This document shows positions 54,504 to 61,273 of a stretch of 61,273 nt of DNA, piece after piece. This DNA comes from Candidatus Petromonas tenebris (GTDB lineage Bacteria; Bacillota; Clostridia; Peptostreptococcales; Caminicellaceae), in NCBI GenBank assembly GCA_014236755.1, contig JACCKY010000009.1, positions 1-61,273 on the forward strand, given 5' to 3'. Within the stretch, counting starts at the first letter, position 1. Every line of letters begins with the position of its first letter. The translations under genes were made by a program, and so were the position numbers. Under the pieces are notes generated by a model. That model ran no database searches. It was given only the letters and a program-made list of their open reading frames with translations, and had not been told where the DNA came from.

Positions 54504-55366
54504 TGAGACATGTTTCAGATATAATGATTAAAAATTTTAAGACAATAGACCCACTGGATGGTGTAAGAAAAATGCAGCGTTTTGTTATAGATAAAAACAT
54601 TGATTTTTTTCCAGTGGTTGAGTCAGATAAGTTAGTAGGTCTTTTAACCTATAAAGAGCTGATAGGGGTACATCCAAATAGAATAGTTGCAGATGCTATG
54701 CGCAATAAGGTCATACTTATTGACCATGAAGCATCGGTGTGGATGGCAAAAGAACTAATTGATGAAAATAGCACCGATGTTTTATTAGTAGTCGATAATG
54801 AAAAGTTAGTGGGGATAGTTACAAAAACTATACTTTATGCGGAATTAGGAAGACATACTGATCTTTTAACAGGGTTATATAAAAGTGATTATATTTATTA
54901 TAATGCTAAAAAACTCATAGAAAATGGAAAAAATACTGCTATTATATTCATTGATATTAATAATTTTGGCTTTATTGATAAGAAGTACGGACATGTACAA
55001 GGGGATAACATATTAAAAGAAGTTGCTTTTATATTAAGAAAAAATACACCTTCTGATGCTTATACATGCAGATTTGGAGGAGATGAATTTGTGGTATTAG
55101 TGCCCTATTGTTTAGATAAGACTGTTAAGTTTACGATAAATCTACTAAATATTATTTCTAAAAATAAATTTTGTGATAAAATTAAAGTAAATGCATCGGC
55201 TGGAATTGCAATCTATGAAAAAGGATATGATGAAATCGACTATGATGCAAAGGTATATGAACTTATAAATCGTGCTAGTTTGGCCTCAACAAAAGCAAAA
55301 AAAGAAGAGCGGCTATACTATATAGCAAATTGTCTGGAATCAAATGAGACACACAAAATAGTATGA
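54500..55366 (+). CDS. diguanylate cyclase with tandem CBS domains
   Basis: 288 residues: two CBS motifs (about 1-58 [14 protein letters not shown] and about 62-115 [18 protein letters not shown]), then a GGDEF domain with [30 protein letters not shown] and an intact [10 protein letters not shown]. It makes cyclic-di-GMP and could be gated by a nucleotide bound to the CBS pair. The RxxD inhibitory site is absent (P-S-D-A at that place). The stop is 33 bp from site c, so the gene rides in the excisable segment. A possible 0A box is upstream of the operon. Confidence 0.9.
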   Translation: MMRHVSDIMIKNFKTIDPLDGVRKMQRFVIDKNIDFFPVVESDKLVGLLTYKELIGVHPNRIVADAMRNKVILIDHEASVWMAKELIDENSTDVLLVVDNEKLVGIVTKTILYAELGRHTDLLTGLYKSDYIYYNAKKLIENGKNTAIIFIDINNFGFIDKKYGHVQGDNILKEVAFILRKNTPSDAYTCRFGGDEFVVLVPYCLDKTVKFTINLLNIISKNKFCDKIKVNASAGIAIYEKGYDEIDYDAKVYELINRASLASTKAKKEERLYYIANCLESNETHKIV

Positions 55367-55398
55367 AAACTTGTAAATAGATAAACTGTTAACGAAGA

Positions 55399-55405
55399 TT
55401 CATTT
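55399..55405 (-). other. recombination core, site c (end of sigK M piece)
   Basis: AAATGAA in GAAGGAAATGAATCTTCG (minus sense). Seven bases identical to site d and in the same orientation, 5.65 kb apart. Both sites are also preceded by CGATAA at a short distance. Confidence 0.78.
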
Positions 55406-55488
55406 CCTTCCTTATCGATACCTATTGGTTCCTGTATTGATACTTCATTTTTAATTTTTTTACCGGCTCTAATTGTCATTAGGATTTC
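55399..55488 (-). CDS. sigK: sigma-K, middle piece (codons 115-144 of the assembled gene)
   Basis: Ninety bases read [14 protein letters not shown] then [16 protein letters not shown]. These 30 residues align without a gap with residues after ENE in Bacillus sigma-K (EILMHLRALKK...SLHDPIGQDKEGNE) and cover sigma region 2.4 to the start of 3. They are exactly what is missing between the N and C pieces. The frame closes on both sides beyond core sites b and c, so it is a true micro-exon-like fragment too short for gene callers. It has no start or ribosome binding site. Confidence 0.92.
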
Positions 55489-55492
55489 ATTT
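55488..55492 (-). other. recombination core, site b (start of sigK M piece)
   Basis: AAATG in ATAGCAAATGAAATCC (minus sense), in inverted orientation to site a, about 9.43 kb apart. It lies 90 bp before aroE. Confidence 0.78.
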
Positions 55493-55581
55493 GCTATATT
55501 TACATAAAGACTTCAAAATTTAAAAATATATAATAGATTACAAGTAAAAGATTATATAAACTATGTAGGGGAGATGATGAA

Positions 55582-56478
55582 ATGGCAAAGGAATATATAA
55601 ATAAACATGTTATAGATAAATTAAGTGATCTTGAAAATCCCCAAAATTCGATTTTATTGCTGGGAAGCCCTGTAGAACATAGTTTTTCTCCCCTTATACA
55701 CAACGGTGCTTTTGAAAAATATAACTTGAATTATATTTATAAAGCACTAGAAGTGGATGAGGATAACCTTGAAAGTGTTGTACATGGTATTAGAGATTTC
55801 GGAATCAAGGGTTGTAATGTAACAATCCCTCATAAGGTAAAAATAATGGAATATCTCGATGAAATATCAGAGGAAGCGAGATTGATTGGAGCTGTAAATA
55901 CAGTACTAAATACAAATGGAAAACTTTATGGTTACAATACCGATGCCGAAGGCTTTTATTTATCCTTACTGGAGAAGGGCATAAAAGTAAAAAATAAGAA
56001 AATTGCAATTTTAGGAGCAGGAGGAGCTGCCAAGAGTATCTGTGTAAAACTGACAATAGAAGGTGCAGACAAAATAGATATATACAACAGAAATCAATAT
56101 AAATCCGAAAAGATAGTCAGGTTAATTAAAAATATTAGGAATATTACTACAGAATGTCATGATCTGAATAAAATAAAAAAAGAAATAACAAAACAGTATG
56201 ATATAGTCATAAACTGCACTCCTGTGGGTATGCACCCTAAAATTCATGAAACTATTATAGAGCCTGAGAAATATTTAAGGTCAGATGCTATAGCTGTAGA
56301 TATAATATATAACCCTCTAGAAACTAAGTTTTTAGAGAAGTCAAGGGAAAATGGAATGAAGACCTTAAATGGATTAGGAATGTTGATATATCAGGCCATA
56401 GAGGCCTTTGAGATATGGACAGATGTAAGAATAGAAAAAGAATTTGTTGAGAATACATTATATAAAGCAGGAATTTAA
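55582..56478 (+). CDS. aroE: shikimate dehydrogenase
   Basis: 298 residues: GSPVEHSFSPLIHNGAFEKY, NVTIPHKVKIMEYLDE with the catalytic Lys, GAVNTVLN, and the NADP loop GAGGAAKSICVKL. It reduces 3-dehydroshikimate in aromatic amino acid synthesis. It has about 10-25 more N-terminal residues than average. RBS AGGGGAGATG. If the sigK inversion takes place, recombinase 1 would lie upstream of it in the same direction. Confidence 0.93.
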   Translation: MAKEYINKHVIDKLSDLENPQNSILLLGSPVEHSFSPLIHNGAFEKYNLNYIYKALEVDEDNLESVVHGIRDFGIKGCNVTIPHKVKIMEYLDEISEEARLIGAVNTVLNTNGKLYGYNTDAEGFYLSLLEKGIKVKNKKIAILGAGGAAKSICVKLTIEGADKIDIYNRNQYKSEKIVRLIKNIRNITTECHDLNKIKKEITKQYDIVINCTPVGMHPKIHETIIEPEKYLRSDAIAVDIIYNPLETKFLEKSRENGMKTLNGLGMLIYQAIEAFEIWTDVRIEKEFVENTLYKAGI

Positions 56479-56509
56479 AAAAAATAATCGAAATATAAAA
56501 AGTACAAAC

Positions 56510-56600
56510 TTATATATTTTGTAAAAGAATCAAATGATGCATGGCTAAATTTGGACGCCTTATGCCATGCTGATGAGGTGGCGTAACCGGCTAACTATAG
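56510..56600 (+). promoter_or_regulatory. c-di-GMP-II riboswitch aptamer before the type IV pilus operon
   Basis: The stretch CAAATGATGCATGGCTAAAT followed by TTGG, ACGCC, a GCATGGC/GCCATGC stem closure, TGATGAGGT, GGCGT and AACCGG follows the c-di-GMP-II consensus: a hairpin whose loop ACGCC pairs with the downstream GGCGT as a pseudoknot, with AAATTTGG and AACCGG at the ligand site. A P1 pairing of CTTATA (about 56509) with TATAGG (56596-56601) closes it. This class controls the pilus locus in Clostridioides difficile. Confidence 0.85.
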
Positions 56601-56620
56601 GCTTTATAATTAGCTTTTTT
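56589..56620 (+). terminator. riboswitch-controlled terminator
   Basis: GGCTAACTATA-ggctt-TATAATTAGC followed by TTTTTT. Its 5' arm overlaps the bases that close P1 of the aptamer, so ligand binding should prevent the terminator and turn pilus genes on. Confidence 0.75.
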
Positions 56621-56652
56621 ACTAACCAATAATTAAACTATAGGTGGTATAG

Positions 56653-58347
56653 ATGCTGAAAAAGAAAAACATGAGGCTAGGAGACCTACTGGTTCAAGTA
56701 GGAAAAATTACGGAGCAACAGCTTTTATATGCTCTCAAGGTACAAAAACGGATAAAGAAAAAAATTGGTGAGGTTTTAATAGAACTGGGTTACGTAACGA
56801 CTAAGGATATAATAGAGGTATTAGAATTCCAGTTGGGAATACCGCATGTAGATTTAGAAAAGTACTATATAGATCCCGAAATTCCCCATTTGATTTCTGA
56901 GGAATTTGCTAGAAAAAACCGCTTGATACCTATCAAAAAAAACACAAAAGAATTAATAGTTGCCATGAGTGATCCCTTAGATATTATTACAATAGAAGAT
57001 TTAGAAATAATGACGAATATGGAAATCAAGCCTGTTATTGCCACTGAGCAGGATATAGAAAAGGCAATAAATCAATATTACAGCCAAAAAACCGTTGAAA
57101 AGGCAGTTGAGGACTTTAAAAAGGAATTTAATCTTACAAAGGAAGAAATAGACCAGGAACTACTTAGGGAAATTAACAATGCACCAGTAGTACGTCTTGT
57201 GAATTCAATAATAATGCAAGCATCGCAAAATAATGCCAGTGACATTCATATAGAACCCTATGAAGATATTTTGAGAATCAGATTTAGGATTGACGGAGAT
57301 CTCCATGAAGTAATGAGGCCAGCGAAACAAACTCATGGTGCAATTGTTACGAGAATCAAGATTATGGGTAAAATGAATATCGCTGAAAGAAGATTGCCAC
57401 AGGATGGCAGGGTAGAGATGGAGATGAATGGCAAGGAATTGGACCTCAGGATATCGACAATTCCGACCATATACGGTGAAAAAGTAGTTATACGTATTCT
57501 TGACAGGAGTAATTTTGTAAAGAAAAAAAATGAGCTGGGATTTACCTCTCATAATTTAGAAAGATTTAACCAGATTGTTAAGAGTAACAATGGTATAATA
57601 TTAGTAACAGGACCTACAGGTAGCGGTAAAAGTACTACCTTGTATTCGATTTTAACGGAACTTAACGATATAAATAAGAACATCATTACCATAGAAGATC
57701 CCGTTGAATACAGGATGGATGGGATAAATCAGATGCAGGTGAATGTGAAGGCAAACTTAACCTTTGCAAATGGCCTGAGGGCGACATTAAGGCAGGATCC
57801 CGATATAATAATGGTTGGAGAGATAAGGGATGAAGAAACCGCAGAGATTTCCATAAGAGCTGCTATAACCGGGCATCTGGTATTGAGCACATTACATACC
57901 AATAGTGCGCCGGCTACTATAAGTAGACTTCTGGATATGGGTGTAGAGCCTTATCTAGTGGCTTCATCAGTAGTAGGAGTTGTAGCTCAGAGGCTTGTAA
58001 AGAAAATCTGTCCCGATTGTAAAACACCATATGTTCCCAATGATGATGAAATGAATATGCTTGGAATATCCAAGGAAGAAGCTGAAAATATTGTGATATA
58101 TAAAGGAAAGGGTTGTTCTTACTGTAATAATACTGGTTATAGAGGCAGGACGGCTATTCATGAAATAATGATTATAGATAAAAATATTAGAAAAATGATC
58201 ATAGATAAGGCCTATAACGATGAGATAAAGGACTATGCTGTAAAAACAGGAATGACTACATTACAGCAAAATTGTAGAGAATTAATTTTATCAGGTGTAA
58301 CTACTCTAGATGAATTTTTAAAGGCAGCTTATTCAATAGAAGGGTGA
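56653..58347 (+). CDS. pilB: type IV pilus assembly ATPase PilB with MshEN domain
   Basis: 564 residues. Two tandem MshEN motifs at the N-terminus (RLGDLLVQVGKITEQQLLYA and KIGEVLIELGYVTTKDIIEV), the c-di-GMP-binding pattern of MshE/PilB ATPases. ATPase core: Walker A GPTGSGKSTT, Asp-box, Walker B IIMVGEIRDEETA, and a zinc site CPDCKTPY...CSYCNNTGYRG. It drives pilus extension at the membrane. With the riboswitch in front, c-di-GMP could act on both its synthesis and its activity. Confidence 0.95.
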   Translation: MLKKKNMRLGDLLVQVGKITEQQLLYALKVQKRIKKKIGEVLIELGYVTTKDIIEVLEFQLGIPHVDLEKYYIDPEIPHLISEEFARKNRLIPIKKNTKELIVAMSDPLDIITIEDLEIMTNMEIKPVIATEQDIEKAINQYYSQKTVEKAVEDFKKEFNLTKEEIDQELLREINNAPVVRLVNSIIMQASQNNASDIHIEPYEDILRIRFRIDGDLHEVMRPAKQTHGAIVTRIKIMGKMNIAERRLPQDGRVEMEMNGKELDLRISTIPTIYGEKVVIRILDRSNFVKKKNELGFTSHNLERFNQIVKSNNGIILVTGPTGSGKSTTLYSILTELNDINKNIITIEDPVEYRMDGINQMQVNVKANLTFANGLRATLRQDPDIIMVGEIRDEETAEISIRAAITGHLVLSTLHTNSAPATISRLLDMGVEPYLVASSVVGVVAQRLVKKICPDCKTPYVPNDDEMNMLGISKEEAENIVIYKGKGCSYCNNTGYRGRTAIHEIMIIDKNIRKMIIDKAYNDEIKDYAVKTGMTTLQQNCRELILSGVTTLDEFLKAAYSIEG

Positions 58348-58354
58348 TTGTTAT

Positions 58355-59407
58355 ATGGAAATAAAAGATTTATTAGAGAAGGTAATCTCTTGTAATGCAT
58401 CAGACCTACATATTACAGTAGGAATATCACCGGTTGTAAGAATAGATGGAAATCTGATAAAACTGAATGAATACCCTAAATTACTTCCTGAGGATACGGA
58501 AAAATTAGCTTTAACTCTGATGAATGACGGGCAGAAAAAGTTTTTTCAAAAAAAGAATGAAATAGATTTTTCTTACTCCATAAGTGGATTAGGAAGATTT
58601 AGAGTGAATATATATAAACAAAGAGGAAGCTTTGCTTTAGCCATCAGGACAGTACCTCTTGAACTTCCAACTATTGAGAATTTGGGACTACCGGAGGTAT
58701 TGAAAGATTTATCATTAAAAAAGAGGGGCCTTATATTAGTTACAGGTCCTACAGGTTCAGGAAAATCTACTACTTTAGCAGCTATGATAAATCAGATAAA
58801 TAATACGAACAATGCCCATATATTAACTTTAGAAGATCCTATTGAGTATTTACATAGACATAATAAAAGTATTGTAAATCAGAGGGAAATTGGATATGAT
58901 AGCAATTCCTATGCAAATGCTTTAAGGGCGGCTCTAAGACAGGACCCTGATGTTATTTTGATTGGAGAGATGAGGGATTTGGAAACCATAGCTACTGCAC
59001 TGACCGCTGCAGAAACAGGTCATCTGGTTCTCTCTACTCTACATACTATAGGAGCTGTGTCGACCATTGATAGAATTATAGATGTATTTCCTCCTCAGCA
59101 GCAGCAACAGGTAAAAATACAACTTTCAAACGTGCTGCAGGGAGTTATATCTCAACAACTTCTTAAGAGAGTAGATGGAAAGGGAAGAGTGCCGGCAGTT
59201 GAGGTTATGGTTAGTAATGCTGCCATAAGAAATCACATTAGAGAAGGAAAAACCCATCAAATCTTAAGTAGTATTCAGACCGGTGGGAAGCTGGGTATGA
59301 TAACTATGGATAGTTGTATATCCAACATTTATCAAAAAGGACTTATATCCTACGAAGAGGCACTTAACTATGCAATAGATAAGACCTTCATATCAAGATT
59401 GCTGTAG
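58355..59407 (+). CDS. pilT: pilus retraction ATPase PilT
   Basis: 350 residues: CNASDLHITVG, Walker A GPTGSGKSTT, TLEDPIEYLH, ALRQDPDVILIGEMRDLETI (Walker B) and AIRNHIREGK (AIRNLIRE motif). It depolymerises the pilus for twitching. Starts 8 bp after pilB. Confidence 0.95.
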   Translation: MEIKDLLEKVISCNASDLHITVGISPVVRIDGNLIKLNEYPKLLPEDTEKLALTLMNDGQKKFFQKKNEIDFSYSISGLGRFRVNIYKQRGSFALAIRTVPLELPTIENLGLPEVLKDLSLKKRGLILVTGPTGSGKSTTLAAMINQINNTNNAHILTLEDPIEYLHRHNKSIVNQREIGYDSNSYANALRAALRQDPDVILIGEMRDLETIATALTAAETGHLVLSTLHTIGAVSTIDRIIDVFPPQQQQQVKIQLSNVLQGVISQQLLKRVDGKGRVPAVEVMVSNAAIRNHIREGKTHQILSSIQTGGKLGMITMDSCISNIYQKGLISYEEALNYAIDKTFISRLL

Positions 59408-59430
59408 CAAAATTTAAGGTTGGTGACCAT

Positions 59431-60642
59431 ATGCCAAATTTTAAATACAGAGGGAAGAACATAAAGGGTGAGACGCTGAAGGGTAAGTTGGAAGCCGGCT
59501 CTGAAAAAGAAGCCATATTGCTTTTGAGAAGACAAAATATATATCCCATTGAAATCAAAAAAGAAAGTATAGCAAATAAAGAAATAAGTTTCAGTATTTT
59601 TCAAAAAGTTAAAATTAAGGATTTAGCAGTTTTTTGCAGACAGTTTCATGCCATACTTGATGCAGGTATTTCTGTTTTGGAATCTTTGGACATCCTTAGA
59701 AATCAGACGGAAAATAAAAAGCTAAGAGATGCTATAGATGATATCTATGAGGAAGTTCAAAAGGGGAAGTCGCTATCCTCTGCCATGGCAAACTATAAAA
59801 GTATTTTTCCTGAAATCCTTATAAACATGATCGAAACTGGAGAGGTTTCAGGACAGCTGGATGTGGTTCTTGAGAGGATGGCAGTGCACTTTGAGAAGGA
59901 AAACAAGATAAATCAAAAAATTCAGGGAGCAATGGTTTATCCCGCCATAATATCGATTGTAGCACTTTTGGTAGTGTGGTTTTTGATGACCTTTGTATTA
60001 CCCAATTTTGTGGACATGTTTAAGGGTTTTGGAATAACATTGCCTTTGCCCACCAGAATACTCTTGGGAACTGGAAAGTGGCTTAAAAACTACTGGTATA
60101 TTCTATTTGCTATAATAGTTGCTTTGATTTACATTTTTAGAAAATACTCTAATACTGAAAAGGGTAGATATAGAATAGACAAGTTAAAGCTGAAGCTGCC
60201 GGTAATAGGAAAAGTCAGTGGTAAAATTGCAACCTCCAGATTTGCAAGGACCCTATCTACTCTCCTAGCAAGCGGTATTTCCATCATAGAGGCTATGGAA
60301 ATAGTAATAAGAATAATAGGAAATTCCGTTATATCAGAGGGAATTCATAAGTCTATGGATAACATAAAAAAGGGTTTAGGTATAGCCGAACCATTAAAAG
60401 AGCTTGGAATCTTCCCTCCCATGCTCATATCCATGATAAGAATAGGAGAGGAATCAGGATCTCTTGATTCAATGCTTGCAAAAACTGCAGATTTTTACGA
60501 TGAAGAAGTAGAAAGTGCAGTAGCTAAGATGACAACCCTGATTGAGCCTTTGATTATAGTAATCCTAGCCTTTGTTGTAGGCGCTATAGTCGTATCTATA
60601 GTGCTTCCCATGTTCGAAATGTTTAATCAGATTGGCGTGTAA
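59431..60642 (+). CDS. pilC: pilus platform protein PilC (type II secretion F family)
   Basis: 403 residues with two T2SSF domains, each with cytoplasmic helices then membrane segments: FCRQFHAILDAGISVLESLDIL and FARTLSTLLASGISIIEAMEI, plus MIETGEVSGQLDVVLERMA and MIRIGEESGSLDSMLAKTA. It is the inner-membrane platform on which PilB and PilT act. 23 bp after pilT. Confidence 0.95.
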   Translation: MPNFKYRGKNIKGETLKGKLEAGSEKEAILLLRRQNIYPIEIKKESIANKEISFSIFQKVKIKDLAVFCRQFHAILDAGISVLESLDILRNQTENKKLRDAIDDIYEEVQKGKSLSSAMANYKSIFPEILINMIETGEVSGQLDVVLERMAVHFEKENKINQKIQGAMVYPAIISIVALLVVWFLMTFVLPNFVDMFKGFGITLPLPTRILLGTGKWLKNYWYILFAIIVALIYIFRKYSNTEKGRYRIDKLKLKLPVIGKVSGKIATSRFARTLSTLLASGISIIEAMEIVIRIIGNSVISEGIHKSMDNIKKGLGIAEPLKELGIFPPMLISMIRIGEESGSLDSMLAKTADFYDEEVESAVAKMTTLIEPLIIVILAFVVGAIVVSIVLPMFEMFNQIGV

Positions 60643-60668
60643 GATCTTTGTAGAGAGGAGAAGAACTT

Positions 60669-61061
60669 ATGATTTTTTTAAAGGGACATTTAAAGAACAA
60701 AAAGGGGTTTACATTAATAGAACTCATAGTAGTTGTAGCGGTATTAGGAATCTTAGCTAGTATTGCTGTGCCTAGAGTAGGTGGCATAACTCAGAGAGCT
60801 AAGGATGTGGCAGATAAGGCTCAGATAAGAATATTACAAGAGGCTCTTGAAAGGTATATAGCCGAATCGGGAGATGAAGATTTAGATAATAATGAGCTGA
60901 AAGATAATAACGGTAAGCTTACAGCTGAATCTGTAATAGATGCATTAAAAAGTGAAATTGACGGAGAATATGGTCCATATTTAAAGGGCGATGTAACCAC
61001 TACGCTGCCTAGTGGAGAAAAAGTAAAATTTGATGATAGTGACTATGAATTTTATAAATAA
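60669..61061 (+). CDS. type IV pilin (major or minor) with class III signal
   Basis: 130 residues: short basic leader ending KKG, cleavage before FTLIELIVVVAVLGILASIAVP with Glu at +5, and a small acidic head (ESGDEDLDNN, YGPYLKGDVTTTLPSGE) without a cysteine pair. PilD-type peptidase would process and methylate it. RBS GAGAGGAG. The likely pilus subunit of this operon; more pilin genes may follow outside the window. Confidence 0.92.
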   Translation: MIFLKGHLKNKKGFTLIELIVVVAVLGILASIAVPRVGGITQRAKDVADKAQIRILQEALERYIAESGDEDLDNNELKDNNGKLTAESVIDALKSEIDGEYGPYLKGDVTTTLPSGEKVKFDDSDYEFYK

Positions 61062-61075
61062 ATTAACCTCTTGTG

Positions 61076-61230
61076 CTAGTTACTCTAACAGTATAGCTTT
61101 AAATATCCTTTAATATTTCCTCTGAAGCGACTTTGAAGAGCTGTTTTTACACCCTCTAAATCTTTTCCATTAAAACAGCTCTTCTAGGGAGCCCAAAGAG
61201 GATTATTGAAGGATATCTATAAGGAACTAG
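61076..61230 (-). repeat. palindromic intergenic repeat, family B, copy 2 (reverse orientation)
   Basis: 155 bp, about 93% identical by eye to the reverse complement of 12478-12629, bounded by CTAG. The ends and arms are the same; changes cluster in the loop (AGCTGTTTTAATGG versus AGCTTTTTTAATAG) and often keep pairing. It lies 15 bp past the pilin stop and could also end that transcript. Confidence 0.82.
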
Positions 61231-61273
61231 CGAGGCGAGTTAAATTATGTAAAGGTTAATGTTAAAATTGAAG

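Noticed and set aside
1-61273. CRISPR arrays, rRNA and tRNA genes.
   Set aside because: No direct repeat-spacer pattern, rRNA sequence or cloverleaf with TTCGA-type arm was found on either strand by eye.

Overview
The window comes from an AT-rich, anaerobic, endospore-forming Firmicute of the Clostridia/Tissierellia type. The evidence is a selenoprotein glycine reductase operon, an alaS T-box leader, RNase J, an IscR-like regulator next to iscS-iscU, a yrrK-yrrL-yrrM-yrrO-udk-like gene order known from Bacillus, and sigma-K. Genus cannot be fixed from the sequence alone.

Layout. 0-7 kb: Stickland glycine reduction (trxB end, trxA, grdE, grdA, grdB, then grdC, grdD). grdA and grdB each contain one in-frame UGA read as selenocysteine. 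7-9 kb: a BMP-type nucleoside-binding lipoprotein and a secreted CAP protein. 9-22 kb: a surface or spore glycan island with two paralogous beta-propeller-like proteins, glycosyltransferases, nucleotide-sugar enzymes, a deacetylase-like protein, a formyltransferase-like protein and two facing gene stumps left by a deletion. 22-45 kb: housekeeping (rarA, iscR-iscS-iscU, alaS, ireB, ruvX, sfsA, fur-like, rnj, mltG, udk, a penicillin-binding protein). 45.7-55.5 kb: a scrambled sigK locus. 55.6-61 kb: aroE and a type IV pilus operon behind a c-di-GMP-II riboswitch.

Main discovery. The gene for the mother-cell sigma factor sigma-K is in three pieces. Codons 1-114 are on + at 45716-46057. Codons 115-144 are a 90-bp piece on - at 55488-55399. 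Codons 145-242 plus the final residue and stop are on - at 49753-49454. The three pieces join in frame, with no gap or stop, into a 243-residue protein that lines up without gaps with Bacillus pro-sigma-K (about 241 residues) over the joined region. Every break falls at an AAATG-containing core, like the AATGA core of the known skin element. The sites at 46054 and 55492 are in inverted orientation, so joining N to M needs an inversion of about 9.4 kb. The sites at 55399 and 49754 are in direct orientation, so joining M to C needs excision of about 5.6 kb. Two different large serine recombinases lie beside these sites, one 55 bp from the N-piece break and one 190 bp from the C-piece break. Assembly of sigK by one inversion plus one excision is, as far as I know, undescribed. 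The excisable segment carries an ABC exporter and a CBS-GGDEF diguanylate cyclase; the inverting segment also carries a nitronate monooxygenase-like gene.

Other threads. Cyclic-di-GMP appears three times in a row: the GGDEF gene, the riboswitch in front of pilB, and two MshEN motifs in PilB. Two families of 150-185 bp imperfect palindromes occur twice each between genes; one pair is about 93% identical and in opposite orientation, which suggests recent movement. Gene calls rest on motif and family recognition by eye, not on searches.
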